A DNA stretch of 64,000 bases from Erythrobacter oryzae (GCF_030271515.1 NZ_JASCXI010000005.1:186001-250000), one strand, 5' to 3'. Positions 25,856 through 34,721 are shown, counted from the stretch's first letter. Notes: generated by a model from the sequence alone, not told the origin. Translations and numbers: made by a program.

Positions 25856-26587
25856 CTATGTGATGAAAGCGGCCCGCTTGCCCGCCGCAAGCGCCCGGAT
25901 GCCTTCCAGAACCGCTGCCGGATCGGCCAGCACGCCGTCGGCATGCGCGGCGATGCGGCTGCCGACCGCCAGCCCGCGCCCGCCCAGCGCGCGCGCGGCC
26001 TCGATCGCGGCAATGTCGGTGAAGTCGTCGCCGATATAGAGCGGGCTGCTCCCTCGGAACGGCGCCATCGCCATGATCGCGCGCACCGCATCGCCCTTGT
26101 CCGCGCCGGGCTGGCGCAACTCGTAGACCATCTCGCCTTCCTGTATGACGAGATCGTGCGCGGCGGCGCATTCTTCGGCCCATGCCCTGACCTGCTCGTG
26201 CAGCCGCGGGGCGAGGCGGTAGTGGAGGCCGAGGCCGTGGCTCTTGAGTTCGATCACCACGCCCTGCGCAGCGCCGAAGCGGGCCTCGGTGGCGCGCGCA
26301 AGGCTGGCGAAGATGCGGGGCGGGGCAGGCGCGCGGACGCGTCCGTCGTGGCGCAGCTCCTGCCCGTGGCTCGCCGCAACCGTCACCGGCCACAGGGCCC
26401 GGCCCCACAGCTGATCGAGCTGACCCAGCGAACGCCCGCTGACGATCGCGAGCCGGCCGTCGAGGCGCTCGCACGCCGCAGCGATCAGTGCGCGCAGCTC
26501 CTCACTCACCATCACGCCGTCGGGGGTGCGCGCGGTGGGAACCAGCGTGCCGTCGAAATCGAGCAGCAGGGCGAGCGGGGTGGTCAC
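25856..26587 (-). CDS. otsB: Trehalose-6-phosphate phosphatase
   Basis: HAD-superfamily phosphatase that converts trehalose 6-phosphate to trehalose. The 243-residue protein has HAD motif I LLLDFDGTLVP (nucleophile and acid Asp at residues 10 and 12), motif II LAIVSGRS, motif III around ADKGDAVRAIM and motif IV YIGDDFTDIAA. The length is normal. The ATG overlaps the stop of the upstream antiporter gene by four bases, so trehalose synthesis is coupled to cation/proton exchange, both being responses to osmotic or salt stress. Confidence 0.94.
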   Translation of the reverse strand: MTTPLALLLDFDGTLVPTARTPDGVMVSEELRALIAAACERLDGRLAIVSGRSLGQLDQLWGRALWPVTVAASHGQELRHDGRVRAPAPPRIFASLARATEARFGAAQGVVIELKSHGLGLHYRLAPRLHEQVRAWAEECAAAHDLVIQEGEMVYELRQPGADKGDAVRAIMAMAPFRGSSPLYIGDDFTDIAAIEAARALGGRGLAVGSRIAAHADGVLADPAAVLEGIRALAAGKRAAFIT

Positions 26588-27813
26588 GCGGCAGGCCCGG
26601 GTTCTTCATCGGCGCGGATTCCGGCGAGCACCGCGCCTGCGCTGAGGCCGTGGACAGCCGCCGACAGCGCGATCGTCACGAGCACCACCAGCCACAGGTC
26701 GGCCAGCATCGCGACCGGCGCCATCCCGGCGGCAAAGGCGAGGTAGTAGAGACTCCCGATCCCGCGCACGCCGAAGGCGGCGGTGACGAAGCGTTCGCGC
26801 GGGGGGAGGGCGGTGCCCGCCAGCGACACCCAGCCGATCAGCGGGCGGATCGCGAAGACCAGCGCGGTGGCGATGGCGACATGAACCAGCCGCACGTCGG
26901 CGGCATAGGTGCCCAGCGCCGCGCCCACCATCAGCAGTAGCACCGCGGTCAGCGCATGCTCGATGGCGAGGTTGAAGAGGTGGAGGTCGCCGTGGAAGGC
27001 GTGGTCGCGCTCGATCCGGCGGAACACGAGGCCCGCAACGAAGCAGGCGATGAAGCCGTAGCCGTGGATGAGCTCGGCCAAGCCGTAGCTCACGAACACG
27101 CCCGCCAGCGCCAGCACCCCCGAGCCGGTCGCCGAGAGCGCGTTGCCCGCGGGCCAGCGGAACACCATCTGCCCGAGCAGCCAGCCGACGCCCGCCCCCG
27201 CCGCCGTTCCGGCAAGGATGCGGTAGACCAGATCATAGGCCAGCCACTCGCCCGCCTCGGTCATCGTCAGCCCGGCGATGGCGGCGAGCGCGAGGTAGAC
27301 GAAGGGGAAGGCGAGCCCGTCGTTGAGGCCCGCCTCGGTGGTGAGTGCAAAGCGCACCGGATGCTCGCCGCCCTCGGTCGGCGGGCCGACCTGCACGTCG
27401 CCCGCCAGCACCGGATCGGTCGGGGCGAGCACCGCGCCCAGCAAGAGCGCGCTCGCGAGCGGGAATCCCGCGGCAAGGCCGGTGAGGGCGATGGCGCCGA
27501 TGGTCAGCGGCATCGCCACGGCGAGCAGTCGCCACGTCACGCCCCAGCGCGCGAAGGGCCGAACGACGTCGAGCCGGAGGCCGGTGGCGAACAGCGCGAC
27601 GATCACCGCCATCTCGCTCAGGATCTCCCACCATTCGGGATCGGCGATCGGCCGGAACAGCGGCGGATCCTCGGGAAGCACCAGCGCGCACAGGCCCCCG
27701 GCGAGGATCAGTAGCGCCGAAGCCGCAGGCTCGCGGCCCGACACGAAGCGCGGCAGCCAATAGGCAAGGATGATCGCGGCGCCCGCGAAGAGCAGGAATT
27801 GGTGATAGGACAT
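26584..27813 (-). CDS. CPA1-type cation:proton antiporter
   Basis: Inner-membrane sodium/proton (or potassium/proton) exchanger of the NhaP/CPA1 type, 409 residues with about 12 hydrophobic segments. The conserved ion-path segments are LLGAVLAPTDPVLAGDVQVG (the TDP motif) and FALTTEAGLNDGLAFPFVYL (TEAGLNDG). The basic residue near the end lies in FAIRPLIGWVSL and FGVRGIGSLYYL, typical of the family. ATG 27813 is preferred; ATG 27861 is in frame but would add a proline/arginine-rich leader. It is the first gene before otsB and otsA, forming an osmotic-stress operon. Confidence 0.9.
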   Translation of the reverse strand: MSYHQFLLFAGAAIILAYWLPRFVSGREPAASALLILAGGLCALVLPEDPPLFRPIADPEWWEILSEMAVIVALFATGLRLDVVRPFARWGVTWRLLAVAMPLTIGAIALTGLAAGFPLASALLLGAVLAPTDPVLAGDVQVGPPTEGGEHPVRFALTTEAGLNDGLAFPFVYLALAAIAGLTMTEAGEWLAYDLVYRILAGTAAGAGVGWLLGQMVFRWPAGNALSATGSGVLALAGVFVSYGLAELIHGYGFIACFVAGLVFRRIERDHAFHGDLHLFNLAIEHALTAVLLLMVGAALGTYAADVRLVHVAIATALVFAIRPLIGWVSLAGTALPPRERFVTAAFGVRGIGSLYYLAFAAGMAPVAMLADLWLVVLVTIALSAAVHGLSAGAVLAGIRADEEPGPAA

Positions 27814-27933
27814 CGTGGTGGTGCTCTGCCGCAGGAGGCGGGGAAGGCGTGGCGCGGGCATGGCGGTGCCGGTGCCGCGGGGCACTAAACCCGGATAGGA
27901 ACGCAGGCGGTGGGCAGCGCGCGATGCCACGAC

Positions 27934-27961
27934 AAAAAACCCCGCCCATCGCTGGGCGGGG
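27934..27961 (-). terminator. Rho-independent terminator (minus strand)
   Basis: Perfect 9-base stem CCCCGCCCA / TGGGCGGGG with loop TCGC (27940-27961). On the minus strand it is followed by six T (A-run 27934-27939). It does not directly follow any protein gene on that strand, as the low-complexity gene has its own terminator further upstream. Confidence 0.82.
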
Positions 27962-28090
27962 AGTTAATTTGGGGCAATGACCGGACGAAGTGGAAACCTA
28001 ACGCGCGTCCAGTCACCGAGTCACCAGAGGGATCGGGATACCCCCGGGTAGGCAGATGCTGCCCGTCTCGCTCCCGGCACGCTTTAACCT
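27934..28090 (-). ncRNA. Candidate small RNA
   Basis: A short minus-strand unit bounded by a -10-like TACAAT (plus-strand 28099-28104) and a strong terminator at 27934-27961, giving a predicted transcript of about 155 bases. Within it are a local hairpin GGCAG-cat-CTGCC (around 28050-28063), a self-complementary TACCCGGGGGTA and a direct repeat GGTGACTC GGTGACTG. No open frame of note. The size and structure would suit a regulatory RNA, but I could not match it to a named family (not tmRNA, RNase P or SRP RNA by eye). Confidence 0.3.
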
Positions 28091-28159
28091 AGATTGTATC
28101 TGCGAGAATTGTCGGATTTCGGCATAGTTGAAGCCTCGGCGGCCAGCCTCGCGCCGGAC

Positions 28160-28198
28160 AAAAAACCGCGCCCCGGGCCAGGTCGGCCGGGGGCGCGG
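28160..28198 (-). terminator. Terminator of the low-complexity protein gene
   Basis: Stem CCGCGCCCC (28166-28174) / GGGGCGCGG (28190-28198) with an inner GGCC/GGCC pairing. On the minus strand it is followed by six T (A-run 28160-28165). It lies about 50 bases past the stop of the gene at 28248. Confidence 0.85.
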
Positions 28199-28247
28199 GG
28201 GTAGGAAAGACGGCAGCGGACGGGGGCGTGTCCGCTGCCGCTTTCGA

Positions 28248-29012
28248 TCAGCTCGTGGTGGACCCCGATTTTCCGGTGGTCTGGCTACCCGAGCCGGCCG
28301 AGCCCGTCGAACTTGTGCCGCTGCCCGATTGACCCTCGCTCTGGCGCTTCTTGCGCCATTCATCGAACTTGCTGTTGAACTCGTCCTGCTGGGTCTGACG
28401 GTATTCGTTGTAGTCGTTGTCGAACTGCTCCATCTGGCGCTGGCGCCACTGGCTGTAGCTCGGATCGTGGTGGTGGCCCCGGCTGCCCTGACCCTGCTGG
28501 CCCTGACCCCACTGGCTCTGCCCGTGCTGGCCGTGGCCCATCAGGGCATCCTGCCCGCCCTGACCACTCGAGCCGAAGCCGCCCCGGCCCCCGCCATAGC
28601 TGCCCTGGTTGCCGTATCCGCTCTGGCCGTAGCCGCCGCTCTGGCCGTCATTGTCCTGGCCATAGCCAGCGCTCTGCCCGCCGTAGCTGCTCTGGTTGCC
28701 ATAGCCGCCCTGCGCGCCGGAGGGGCCGCGGCCCTGACCGAAATTGCCCTGATCATACCGGCCCTGACCGTACTGGTTCTGCCCGTACTGGTTCTGGCCA
28801 TAGCGGCCCTGATCATGCTGGCCCTGCTCCTGCTGGCCGAAGCGGCCGGGGCGGTTGCTCTGGTCCCAGTCGTTGCCGCCTTGACCATAGTTGCTTTGGC
28901 CATAGCTGCTCTGGCCGCGCTGGTTGTCGCTGCCCTGCTGCATCTGGTTCTCGCGCTCGCGGCCCTGATCCTGGCCCTGGCTCTCGCGGTTCTGATTGCG
29001 CTCGTTCGCCAT
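28248..29012 (-). CDS. Prion-like low-complexity (Gln/Gly/Tyr/Asn-rich) protein
   Basis: No known family. The 254-residue protein is almost wholly low complexity. An N-terminal acidic/Gln-rich stretch is followed by about 120 residues of repeats such as YGQNQYGQNQYGQGRYDQGN and GGYGQSGYGNQGSYGGGRGG, rich in Tyr, Gly, Gln, Asn, Ser and Arg and resembling the prion-like, phase-separating domains of eukaryotic RNA-binding proteins. A short charged segment follows (HHHDPSYSQWRQRQMEQFDN then DYNEYRQTQQDEFNSKFDEW, with regularly spaced Tyr, Trp and Phe), then a Ser/Gly/Thr tail. No signal peptide, so cytoplasmic. AAGGA precedes ATG 29012 and the gene has its own terminator, both signs of real expression. 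Confidence 0.8.
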   Translation of the reverse strand: MANERNQNRESQGQDQGRERENQMQQGSDNQRGQSSYGQSNYGQGGNDWDQSNRPGRFGQQEQGQHDQGRYGQNQYGQNQYGQGRYDQGNFGQGRGPSGAQGGYGNQSSYGGQSAGYGQDNDGQSGGYGQSGYGNQGSYGGGRGGFGSSGQGGQDALMGHGQHGQSQWGQGQQGQGSRGHHHDPSYSQWRQRQMEQFDNDYNEYRQTQQDEFNSKFDEWRKKRQSEGQSGSGTSSTGSAGSGSQTTGKSGSTTS

Positions 29013-29426
29013 GTCTTCATCCTTTCCTTTGAGGATCGCCGTGCGGCTGGCCGCCGCGCTGCATCCGGATTGCAAGGTGACAGGCGGGCGGCGCGGACCC
29101 CTTATCCTGCATTACCCACGCTGGACGCCCCGCCGACATCGCGGGACGCCCTGCCGAAAGCAGCGATTCGACTCGGAAAGAGAAGCGCTGTCTGGGTGCG
29201 CGATCGCCCGAAACAAGACCGACAAACCTTTGCAATCGTCCCGATCAGCAAGGCCGGACCTGCGGTTTCGTTTTTGCTTGGAGGCCTCAGCCATCGAATC
29301 TACGACAATCTGCAATCAATATCGGGCGAACCGACGGGATTCGACACACAGCCTAACTTTTGATTGAGATATAAGAGAGCGCATCGGGGACAGTGCAATT
29401 CCCGCAACACTCTTAGGAGCAAGCAC
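29013..29426. other. Divergent intergenic region
   Basis: 414 bases between the low-complexity gene and a Crp/Fnr gene, with no credible coding frame. The right end (about 29350-29385, around cttttgattgagatataagag) is AT-rich against the surroundings and is the likely promoter of the regulator. I found no EcfG-type GGAAC...CGTT element in it. Confidence 0.5.
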
Positions 29427-30179
29427 GTGGTCAATCCCTTCCTGTTGCGACTGATGCATGCCGCCGAACTCGGCGATCTCGAGATCGAGGCGGTGGAGGA
29501 ACTGTGCCGTCAGCCGCGCGACGTGGGTGCAAAGAAGTACCTGTCGCGCGATGGTGACGAGATGCATTCCTTCCCGGTCGTGCTCAGCGGATGGGCCGCG
29601 CGCTACCAGATCCTGCGCAACGGCGCGCGGCAGATCACGCGGCTGCTGCTGCCGGGTGACGCCTTCTACTTCGATTGCTCGCCCAACGGCATCGCGATCG
29701 AGGAAGTGATCACGCTCAGCCCCTGCAAGATCGTCAACATCACCCATGCCGACATGCGCCGGCTGATCGACCGCTTCCCCACCATCGGCGAGGCGATGCG
29801 GTCATATGGCTGCATGGAGAACGCGGTGCTCGCCTCGTGGGTGGTCAATGTCGGCCGCCGCGACGCGCTCGAGCGGATGGCGCACCTGATCTGCGAGGCG
29901 CATTACCGCCTCTCGCTGGTCGATGCGCATCAGGGCCAGCAGATCTACTTCCCGTTGACGCAGGACGACCTTGCCGACGTGCTCGGCCTCACCCCGGTGC
30001 ACATCAACCGCAAGCTCCAGCAGCTCCGGCAGGAGGGACTGATCACGCTGCGTTCGAAGCAGCTGACGATCCACGACCTGCGCACGCTCCAGCAGATCGC
30101 GGGCTTCGATCCGTCCTATCTCGCGCCGCGGGTCCAGACCGCGCGGGAGCGCGAGCGGCTGAAAGTCATCGCCGCCTGA
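29427..30179 (+). CDS. Crp/Fnr-family transcriptional regulator
   Basis: Regulator of 250 residues with an N-terminal cyclic-nucleotide-binding-like beta-barrel (SFPVVLSGWAARYQILRNGA, QITRLLLPGDAFYFDCSPNG) and a C-terminal winged helix (PLTQDDLADVLGLTPVHINR then KLQQLRQEGLITLRSKQLTI). It lacks the N-terminal cysteine cluster of Fnr. GTG 29427 is chosen because AGGAG lies 7 bases upstream; an earlier ATG at 29364 has no such site. The family in sphingomonads often serves stress or respiratory control; the ligand is unknown. It converges on the response-regulator gene. Confidence 0.9.
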   Translation: MVNPFLLRLMHAAELGDLEIEAVEELCRQPRDVGAKKYLSRDGDEMHSFPVVLSGWAARYQILRNGARQITRLLLPGDAFYFDCSPNGIAIEEVITLSPCKIVNITHADMRRLIDRFPTIGEAMRSYGCMENAVLASWVVNVGRRDALERMAHLICEAHYRLSLVDAHQGQQIYFPLTQDDLADVLGLTPVHINRKLQQLRQEGLITLRSKQLTIHDLRTLQQIAGFDPSYLAPRVQTARERERLKVIAA

Positions 30180-30206
30180 TCCCTTCTCGCCGGACGGGGG
30201 CGCGCG

Positions 30207-30581
30207 CTAGCGGGAGCCTCCGGCGGCGTTCAGCAGCGCGGCCATGATCCGACGCGCGTCGGCAGGTTTGGTCAGATAGCCGCTGCCTGCCAGATCATCG
30301 GGCAGCATCACCGCATCATAGCCGGTCAGGAACACGAACGGGATCGCGCGCGCCTTCAGCTCGCGGGCGAAGTCGAACGACAGGCCGTGGCCGAGGTTGA
30401 TGTCGATCAGCACCGCATCGATCCGCCCTTCCTCGAGCAGCGCGGACAGATCAGGCACCGTCGCCGAGACCGCGATCACCTTGGCCCCCGCCGCCTCGAG
30501 CAGCTGGCGGCAGTCCTGCGCCTGGTAATAGTCGTCCTCGACGATCACGATGCGGTATCCGGACAAGGTTCGGTCGGTCAT
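30207..30581 (-). CDS. Single-domain response regulator
   Basis: Receiver-only protein of 124 residues. The acidic pocket is in IVIVEDDYYQAQ, the phosphorylated Asp in AVLIDINLGHG (near residue 60), the Thr in FVFLTGYD and the Lys in YLTKPAD. There is no output domain, so it acts by protein contact, as in phosphorelays with HWE kinases. The start is 12 bases after the stop of the PAS-HWE kinase gene, so the two form a kinase-regulator operon. Confidence 0.92.
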   Translation of the reverse strand: MTDRTLSGYRIVIVEDDYYQAQDCRQLLEAAGAKVIAVSATVPDLSALLEEGRIDAVLIDINLGHGLSFDFARELKARAIPFVFLTGYDAVMLPDDLAGSGYLTKPADARRIMAALLNAAGGSR

Positions 30582-30593
30582 CGGACGCTCCCG

Positions 30594-32732
30594 TCAGGAT
30601 CGCGGATCGAGAATGCTGCCGGCGTCGACCAGCGGGAATTCGAGTTCGACGAGGACGCCGGTGTCGTGGACATTGAAGCGCCCCGTCCCCTGCAGCTCGT
30701 AAGGCACGCGTTCCTCGATCAGCTTGCGGCCGAAGCCCTTGCGGTTCTGCTTGGTCTTGCGCAGCTGCGCCCGTTCCTGCCAGCGCAGGGTAAGCCATTG
30801 CTTGTCGCCGCGATCCTCGGTGGCCCACACGATCCGGATATAGCCGGTATCGCCGAGCGCGCCGTATTTGATCGAATTGGTGGCGAGTTCGTGGATCGCC
30901 AGCGTCACGATCTCCGCCGCGTGGGGGGAGAGCGCGATTTCCGGCCCCTCGACATGGCATTTGTCGTCCTGGACGGCGTGGACCAGCAGCTCCTCGCGCA
31001 CCAGTTCGGACAGGTCGACATTGCGCCCGGGCGAGCGGGTGAGGGTGCTCTGGGTGCGGCCCATCGCCTGCAAGCGGCCGATCAGGTGATCGACATATTC
31101 GTCGACATGGCGGTGGCTGGGGGCCGAGAGCCGCGCGACCGAGCGGACCATGCCGATGAGGTTCCTCACCCGGTGCTGCAATTCGGCGACGAGCAGCCGC
31201 TGCCATTCCTCTTCGCGCCGGCGCTGGGTCATGTCGATCATCGCGCCGAGCATGCGCACCGGCTTGCCCTGCTCGTCATAAAGGAAGCGCCCGCGCGACG
31301 ACAGCCACACGACTTCGCCATCGGGGCGGCAGACGCGGTATTCGTTGATGTAGTCCTGCCCGCTCTCCATCGCCGCGTTGACCCGCACATCGGTGGCTTC
31401 GCGGTCTTCGGGATGGACGCGTTCTTCCCACAATTCGTAGGTCGGGACGACCTCGCCGGGTTCGTAGCCCATCATGCGGTAATGCTCGTCCGACCAGGTG
31501 ATCTCCCCGGTCTCGACGTTCCAGTCCCACAGGCCGACCCTGCCGATCTCGCTCGCCACCCGCAGCATCTGCGCGCCGTGGGCCAGCTCGCGTTCGGTGT
31601 TGCGGCGGCTGGTGATGTCGGTCGCCATGCCGAACCATTCGGTGACCTTGCGGTCTTCGCCGGACACCGGAACGGCGCGCGAATAGAGCCAGCCGATCTC
31701 GCCGTCGGGGCGGATGTAGCGGTGCTCGATCTCGATCGGCTCGCTGACGGCAAGCGCGTCGTCGACCGCCTTGCGCACGGCAGCACGGTCGGCCGGGGCG
31801 ACGAAGCCTTCGATCCAGTCGCTGGCGCCGTCGACCTCGCCCAGCAGGCTCTTGCCGCCGAGCTGTTCCATCAGCGTGCCTTCGGGGTTCATCCGGAAGA
31901 TCAGGTCCGAGGTCGCCTCGATCAGCGACTGGAGCCGGTTCTCGCTATGCCGCAGGGCGAGCTCCATCGCCTTGCGCTTGCCGATGTCCTCGAACAGGAT
32001 CCCGAGCGTGTAGGGTGCGGTCTCGCCGATCGGGAAGGCGAAGACGTCGAACCAGCGATCGAGCGCCGCCGATTCGCTCTCGAACCGCTCGGCCTCGCCG
32101 GTCAGCGCGATGCGGCCGTAGGTGGCGATCCACTTGTCCTCGATGTCGGGCTGGAGCGAGCGCATGGTCTTGCCGACCGGGTCGGTGAGGCCGGACTGCT
32201 CGACAAAGGCGTCGTTGCCCTCGATGAACAGGTAGTCGACCGGGCGGTTGTCGGCATCGAACAGCACCTCGATGACGCAGAAGCCTTCGTCGATGGCATC
32301 GAACAGCTGCTTGTAGCGCGCATCGGCCTCGCGCCGCTTTTCGCGGGCCTGGTGCTCGCTCGTCATGTCGCGGATGCGGGCCATGAGCGCACGGCGCCCG
32401 GCGTAGCGCAGAGGTGTCAGGATGACCTCATAGACGGTTGGGCTCTGGGCGCCTTCGCGCACGAGCACTTCCGGCGTGTCGCCGAGGATCACGCGTTCCA
32501 GATCGGCCGTCCAATGTGCCAGCATCCCGGGAAAGTGCTGGCCAAGGGTCTGGCCGGCCAGATCCTCGGTCGCGAACATCGCGCGCAAGGTCGGATTGAT
32601 GGCGAGATAGCGCCAGTCGGTCACAGCTTCGCCCGGCGCGCCGACGGGCTCGAAGATGCAGGCCGCATCCGGGAGCGCGTCGAACGCGGCGCGGAACAGG
32701 CTGTCGTCGGTCTCGGAAGAGTATTCGGCCAT
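30594..32732 (-). CDS. Multi-PAS HWE-family sensor histidine kinase
   Basis: Soluble sensor kinase of 712 residues with no transmembrane segment. It has about four PAS modules: residues near 10-125 (LFRAAFDALPDAACIFEPVG), 140-265 (YKQLFDAIDEGFCVIEVLFD), 270-395 (LQSLIEATSDLIFRMNPEGT) and 400-515 (GRVGLWDWNVETGEITWSDE, the PAS_3 type). The HWE dimerisation/phosphoacceptor helix follows (LLVAELQHRVRNLIGMVRSV), then an ATPase with AIHELATNSIKYGAL and TLRWQE, the degenerate H/WxE box of the class. One PAS may bind flavin or another cofactor, but I see no LOV-type GRNCRFLQ motif. The start could also be ATG 32762. The response-regulator gene follows directly. Confidence 0.92.
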   Translation of the reverse strand: MAEYSSETDDSLFRAAFDALPDAACIFEPVGAPGEAVTDWRYLAINPTLRAMFATEDLAGQTLGQHFPGMLAHWTADLERVILGDTPEVLVREGAQSPTVYEVILTPLRYAGRRALMARIRDMTSEHQAREKRREADARYKQLFDAIDEGFCVIEVLFDADNRPVDYLFIEGNDAFVEQSGLTDPVGKTMRSLQPDIEDKWIATYGRIALTGEAERFESESAALDRWFDVFAFPIGETAPYTLGILFEDIGKRKAMELALRHSENRLQSLIEATSDLIFRMNPEGTLMEQLGGKSLLGEVDGASDWIEGFVAPADRAAVRKAVDDALAVSEPIEIEHRYIRPDGEIGWLYSRAVPVSGEDRKVTEWFGMATDITSRRNTERELAHGAQMLRVASEIGRVGLWDWNVETGEITWSDEHYRMMGYEPGEVVPTYELWEERVHPEDREATDVRVNAAMESGQDYINEYRVCRPDGEVVWLSSRGRFLYDEQGKPVRMLGAMIDMTQRRREEEWQRLLVAELQHRVRNLIGMVRSVARLSAPSHRHVDEYVDHLIGRLQAMGRTQSTLTRSPGRNVDLSELVREELLVHAVQDDKCHVEGPEIALSPHAAEIVTLAIHELATNSIKYGALGDTGYIRIVWATEDRGDKQWLTLRWQERAQLRKTKQNRKGFGRKLIEERVPYELQGTGRFNVHDTGVLVELEFPLVDAGSILDPRS

Positions 32733-32785
32733 GCCCTCTGCTTTCGCGCTGTCCGCCACCATAAGACCGCGTTCTAAAAGCTGAT

Positions 32786-32797
32786 TAACATATGTTA
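32786..32797. promoter_or_regulatory. Perfect 12-base palindrome between divergent genes
   Basis: TAACATATGTTA, an exact palindrome in a short AT-rich patch of the 163-base gap between the HWE kinase gene and a small plus-strand gene. The position suits an operator or the core of overlapping promoters. Confidence 0.45.
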
Positions 32798-32838
32798 CAT
32801 GGGCCGAAAGCCCTTGGCGGTGTGCTAAATCAGGATAG

Positions 32839-33138
<300 letters not shown>

Positions 33139-33284
33139 TCGTGCTCGGGCCGCCCTGCTCGGGCTGCCGCGTTTCCCTGTCGGGCAAACGCAAGTTTGCT
33201 GGCCATGAAAGTCACCTCGGTTAGTGTCATCGCACGCGTGTTCTTCTTGATGATGCCGGGCTCCCAGCCCGTCCTAGCCGGGGA

Positions 33285-34028
33285 ATGACGACGATGCCGA
33301 CACTGACTGCCGCAGGGATCGAGCCCCTGTTCCGTCTCCTTGCGCGCTATATGCCGCTCGAGGAAGCCGATCGCCGCGCGCTCGCCAAGCTCGAGACGGG
33401 GCCGGTGTGCCACGCCGAGGCGCGCAGCGATATCGCGCGCGAGGGCGAGAACCCGACCGTCATCCGCCTGCTGATTTCAGGCTGGGCGTGCCGTTACAAG
33501 GACCTGCCCGACGGGCGGCGCCAGATCGTCGGCTTCTTTCTGCCGGGCGATTTCTGCGATCTCAACATCTACATCCTGTCCGCGCTCGACCACTCGATCG
33601 GCGCGCTGACGGCGGTGCGCTACTACGAGATCCAGCCGCAGCAGTTTCAGGACGTGATCGACGCGCGCCCGCATCTGCTGCGCGCGCTGCTGTGGCACGA
33701 GATGGTCTCGGCCGCGATCCAGCGCGAGTGGCTGCTGTCGATCGGCCAACGCTCGCCGCTCGAACGGCTGGGGCACCTCTTCGTCGAGCTCTACTATCGC
33801 CTCAAGGCGGTGGGGCTGGCGACGGGGACGGGCTTCGACCTGCCGATCACCCAGAACCACCTCGCCGAGGCGAACGGGCTCAGCCTCGTGCACATGAACC
33901 GCACGGTGCAGGAAATGCGCCGCGAGGGGCTGATCGAGCTGTCGGACCGGCAACTCAGGATCGTCGATCTCGACCGGCTGAAGCGGGTCTCGATGTTCAA
34001 CGACAACTACCTGCACTTCAACCGGTAG
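33285..34028 (+). CDS. Crp/Fnr-family transcriptional regulator (second copy)
   Basis: 247-residue regulator similar in build to the one at 29427: an N-terminal sensor barrel (TVIRLLISGWACRYKDLPDG, RQIVGFFLPGDFCDLNIYIL) and a C-terminal winged helix (PITQNHLAEANGLSLVHMNR then TVQEMRREGLIELSDRQLRI). The shared layout (LxSGWAxRY, LLPGD / FLPGD, HxNR in the recognition helix) shows the two are paralogues. There is no Fnr-type cysteine cluster. It lies directly upstream of two hemerythrin genes. ATG 33294 is an alternative start. Confidence 0.9.
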   Translation: MTTMPTLTAAGIEPLFRLLARYMPLEEADRRALAKLETGPVCHAEARSDIAREGENPTVIRLLISGWACRYKDLPDGRRQIVGFFLPGDFCDLNIYILSALDHSIGALTAVRYYEIQPQQFQDVIDARPHLLRALLWHEMVSAAIQREWLLSIGQRSPLERLGHLFVELYYRLKAVGLATGTGFDLPITQNHLAEANGLSLVHMNRTVQEMRREGLIELSDRQLRIVDLDRLKRVSMFNDNYLHFNR

Positions 34029-34154
34029 TGGCGGCAATCCGTCCGGGCTGCATCATCGGGCAGTAACATAGGCACGTGCCGCGGCCGCGGGCGAGGGCGA
34101 CAAGGGAGCATCGTTCCATCCGGCCCATGGTCGGCCATGCCCGAGGAGAAGCCC

Positions 34155-34721
34155 GTGCCCCGCAGTTCTCGTTCCCCCGCCGCCGGCATCATCGCCACCA
34201 CCGCCAGAAGCGTGCTGGTCACCGCCGGGGTTGCCGCCCTCGCCAATCTCGGGCGCAAGGCCCTCACCCAGGCCCCGACCGCGATGGCGCGCGACTGGTG
34301 CGAGGGGCTCACCCGCGAACACGAGGCGACGCTGGCGGCGATCGACAAGCTGATGGCGACGTCGGCCGATCATCCCGGCAGCCGCACGATGCAGCTCAAC
34401 GCGATCAAGCACATGATCGCCAAGCACGCGCTTCAGGAAGAGAACGTCATCTACCCGATGATCGCGCGCGAGGCGGGCGATGCGGCGGGCGAGCTCAACA
34501 AGGAGCACGGCGAGGTCAAGGCAATGCTCTTCGAGCTGACCCGCATGGACAAGACCGACCCCGCCTTCGCCACGACGCTGGCGCAGCTTCGCGGCGCGCT
34601 GGAGGAGCACATGCGCGAGGAGGAGGACGTGCTCTTCCCGGCACTGCGCGAGCGGCTGTCGGACGACGAGAACCGCAAGCTCACCCGCGCGATGAACATG
34701 GCCGGCGTGATGGTCGCCTGA
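34155..34721 (+). CDS. Hemerythrin HHE domain protein with N-terminal hydrophobic segment
   Basis: Di-iron hemerythrin-like protein of 188 residues, probably binding oxygen, nitric oxide or iron. The HHE pattern is complete: LTREHEATL, MIAKHALQEENVIYPMI (HxxxE), LNKEHGEVKAM and LEEHMREEEDVLFPAL (HxxxE). The N-terminal 45 residues contain a hydrophobic stretch (AAGIIATTARSVLVTAGVAALA) that may anchor it to the membrane. GTG 34155 is chosen because GAGGAG (34143-34148) is 6 bases upstream; ATG 34137, in frame, has no ribosome-binding site. A second hemerythrin gene follows after 23 bases. Confidence 0.88.
   Translation: MPRSSRSPAAGIIATTARSVLVTAGVAALANLGRKALTQAPTAMARDWCEGLTREHEATLAAIDKLMATSADHPGSRTMQLNAIKHMIAKHALQEENVIYPMIAREAGDAAGELNKEHGEVKAMLFELTRMDKTDPAFATTLAQLRGALEEHMREEEDVLFPALRERLSDDENRKLTRAMNMAGVMVA

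Larger units (their letters stand above)
27814..28247. other. Intergenic region with two terminators and a possible small RNA
   Basis: No credible protein gene. Going leftwards on the minus strand it holds the terminator of the low-complexity protein gene (28160-28198), then a stretch with a -10-like TACAAT on the minus strand near 28099-28104, and a second terminator (27934-27961). Having two separate minus-strand terminators about 200 bases apart suggests an independent short transcript between them. Confidence 0.5.

Noticed and set aside
28128..29363. Long plus-strand open frame rich in Leu, Ala and Val, opposite the low-complexity gene
   Set aside because: It is the reverse-complement reading of Gly/Gln/Tyr repeats; the minus-strand frame has the ribosome-binding site, terminator and sensible composition.
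30594..32732. LOV photoreceptor call for one of the PAS domains
   Set aside because: No flavin-binding Cys motif (NCRFLQ type) is present in any of the four PAS modules.
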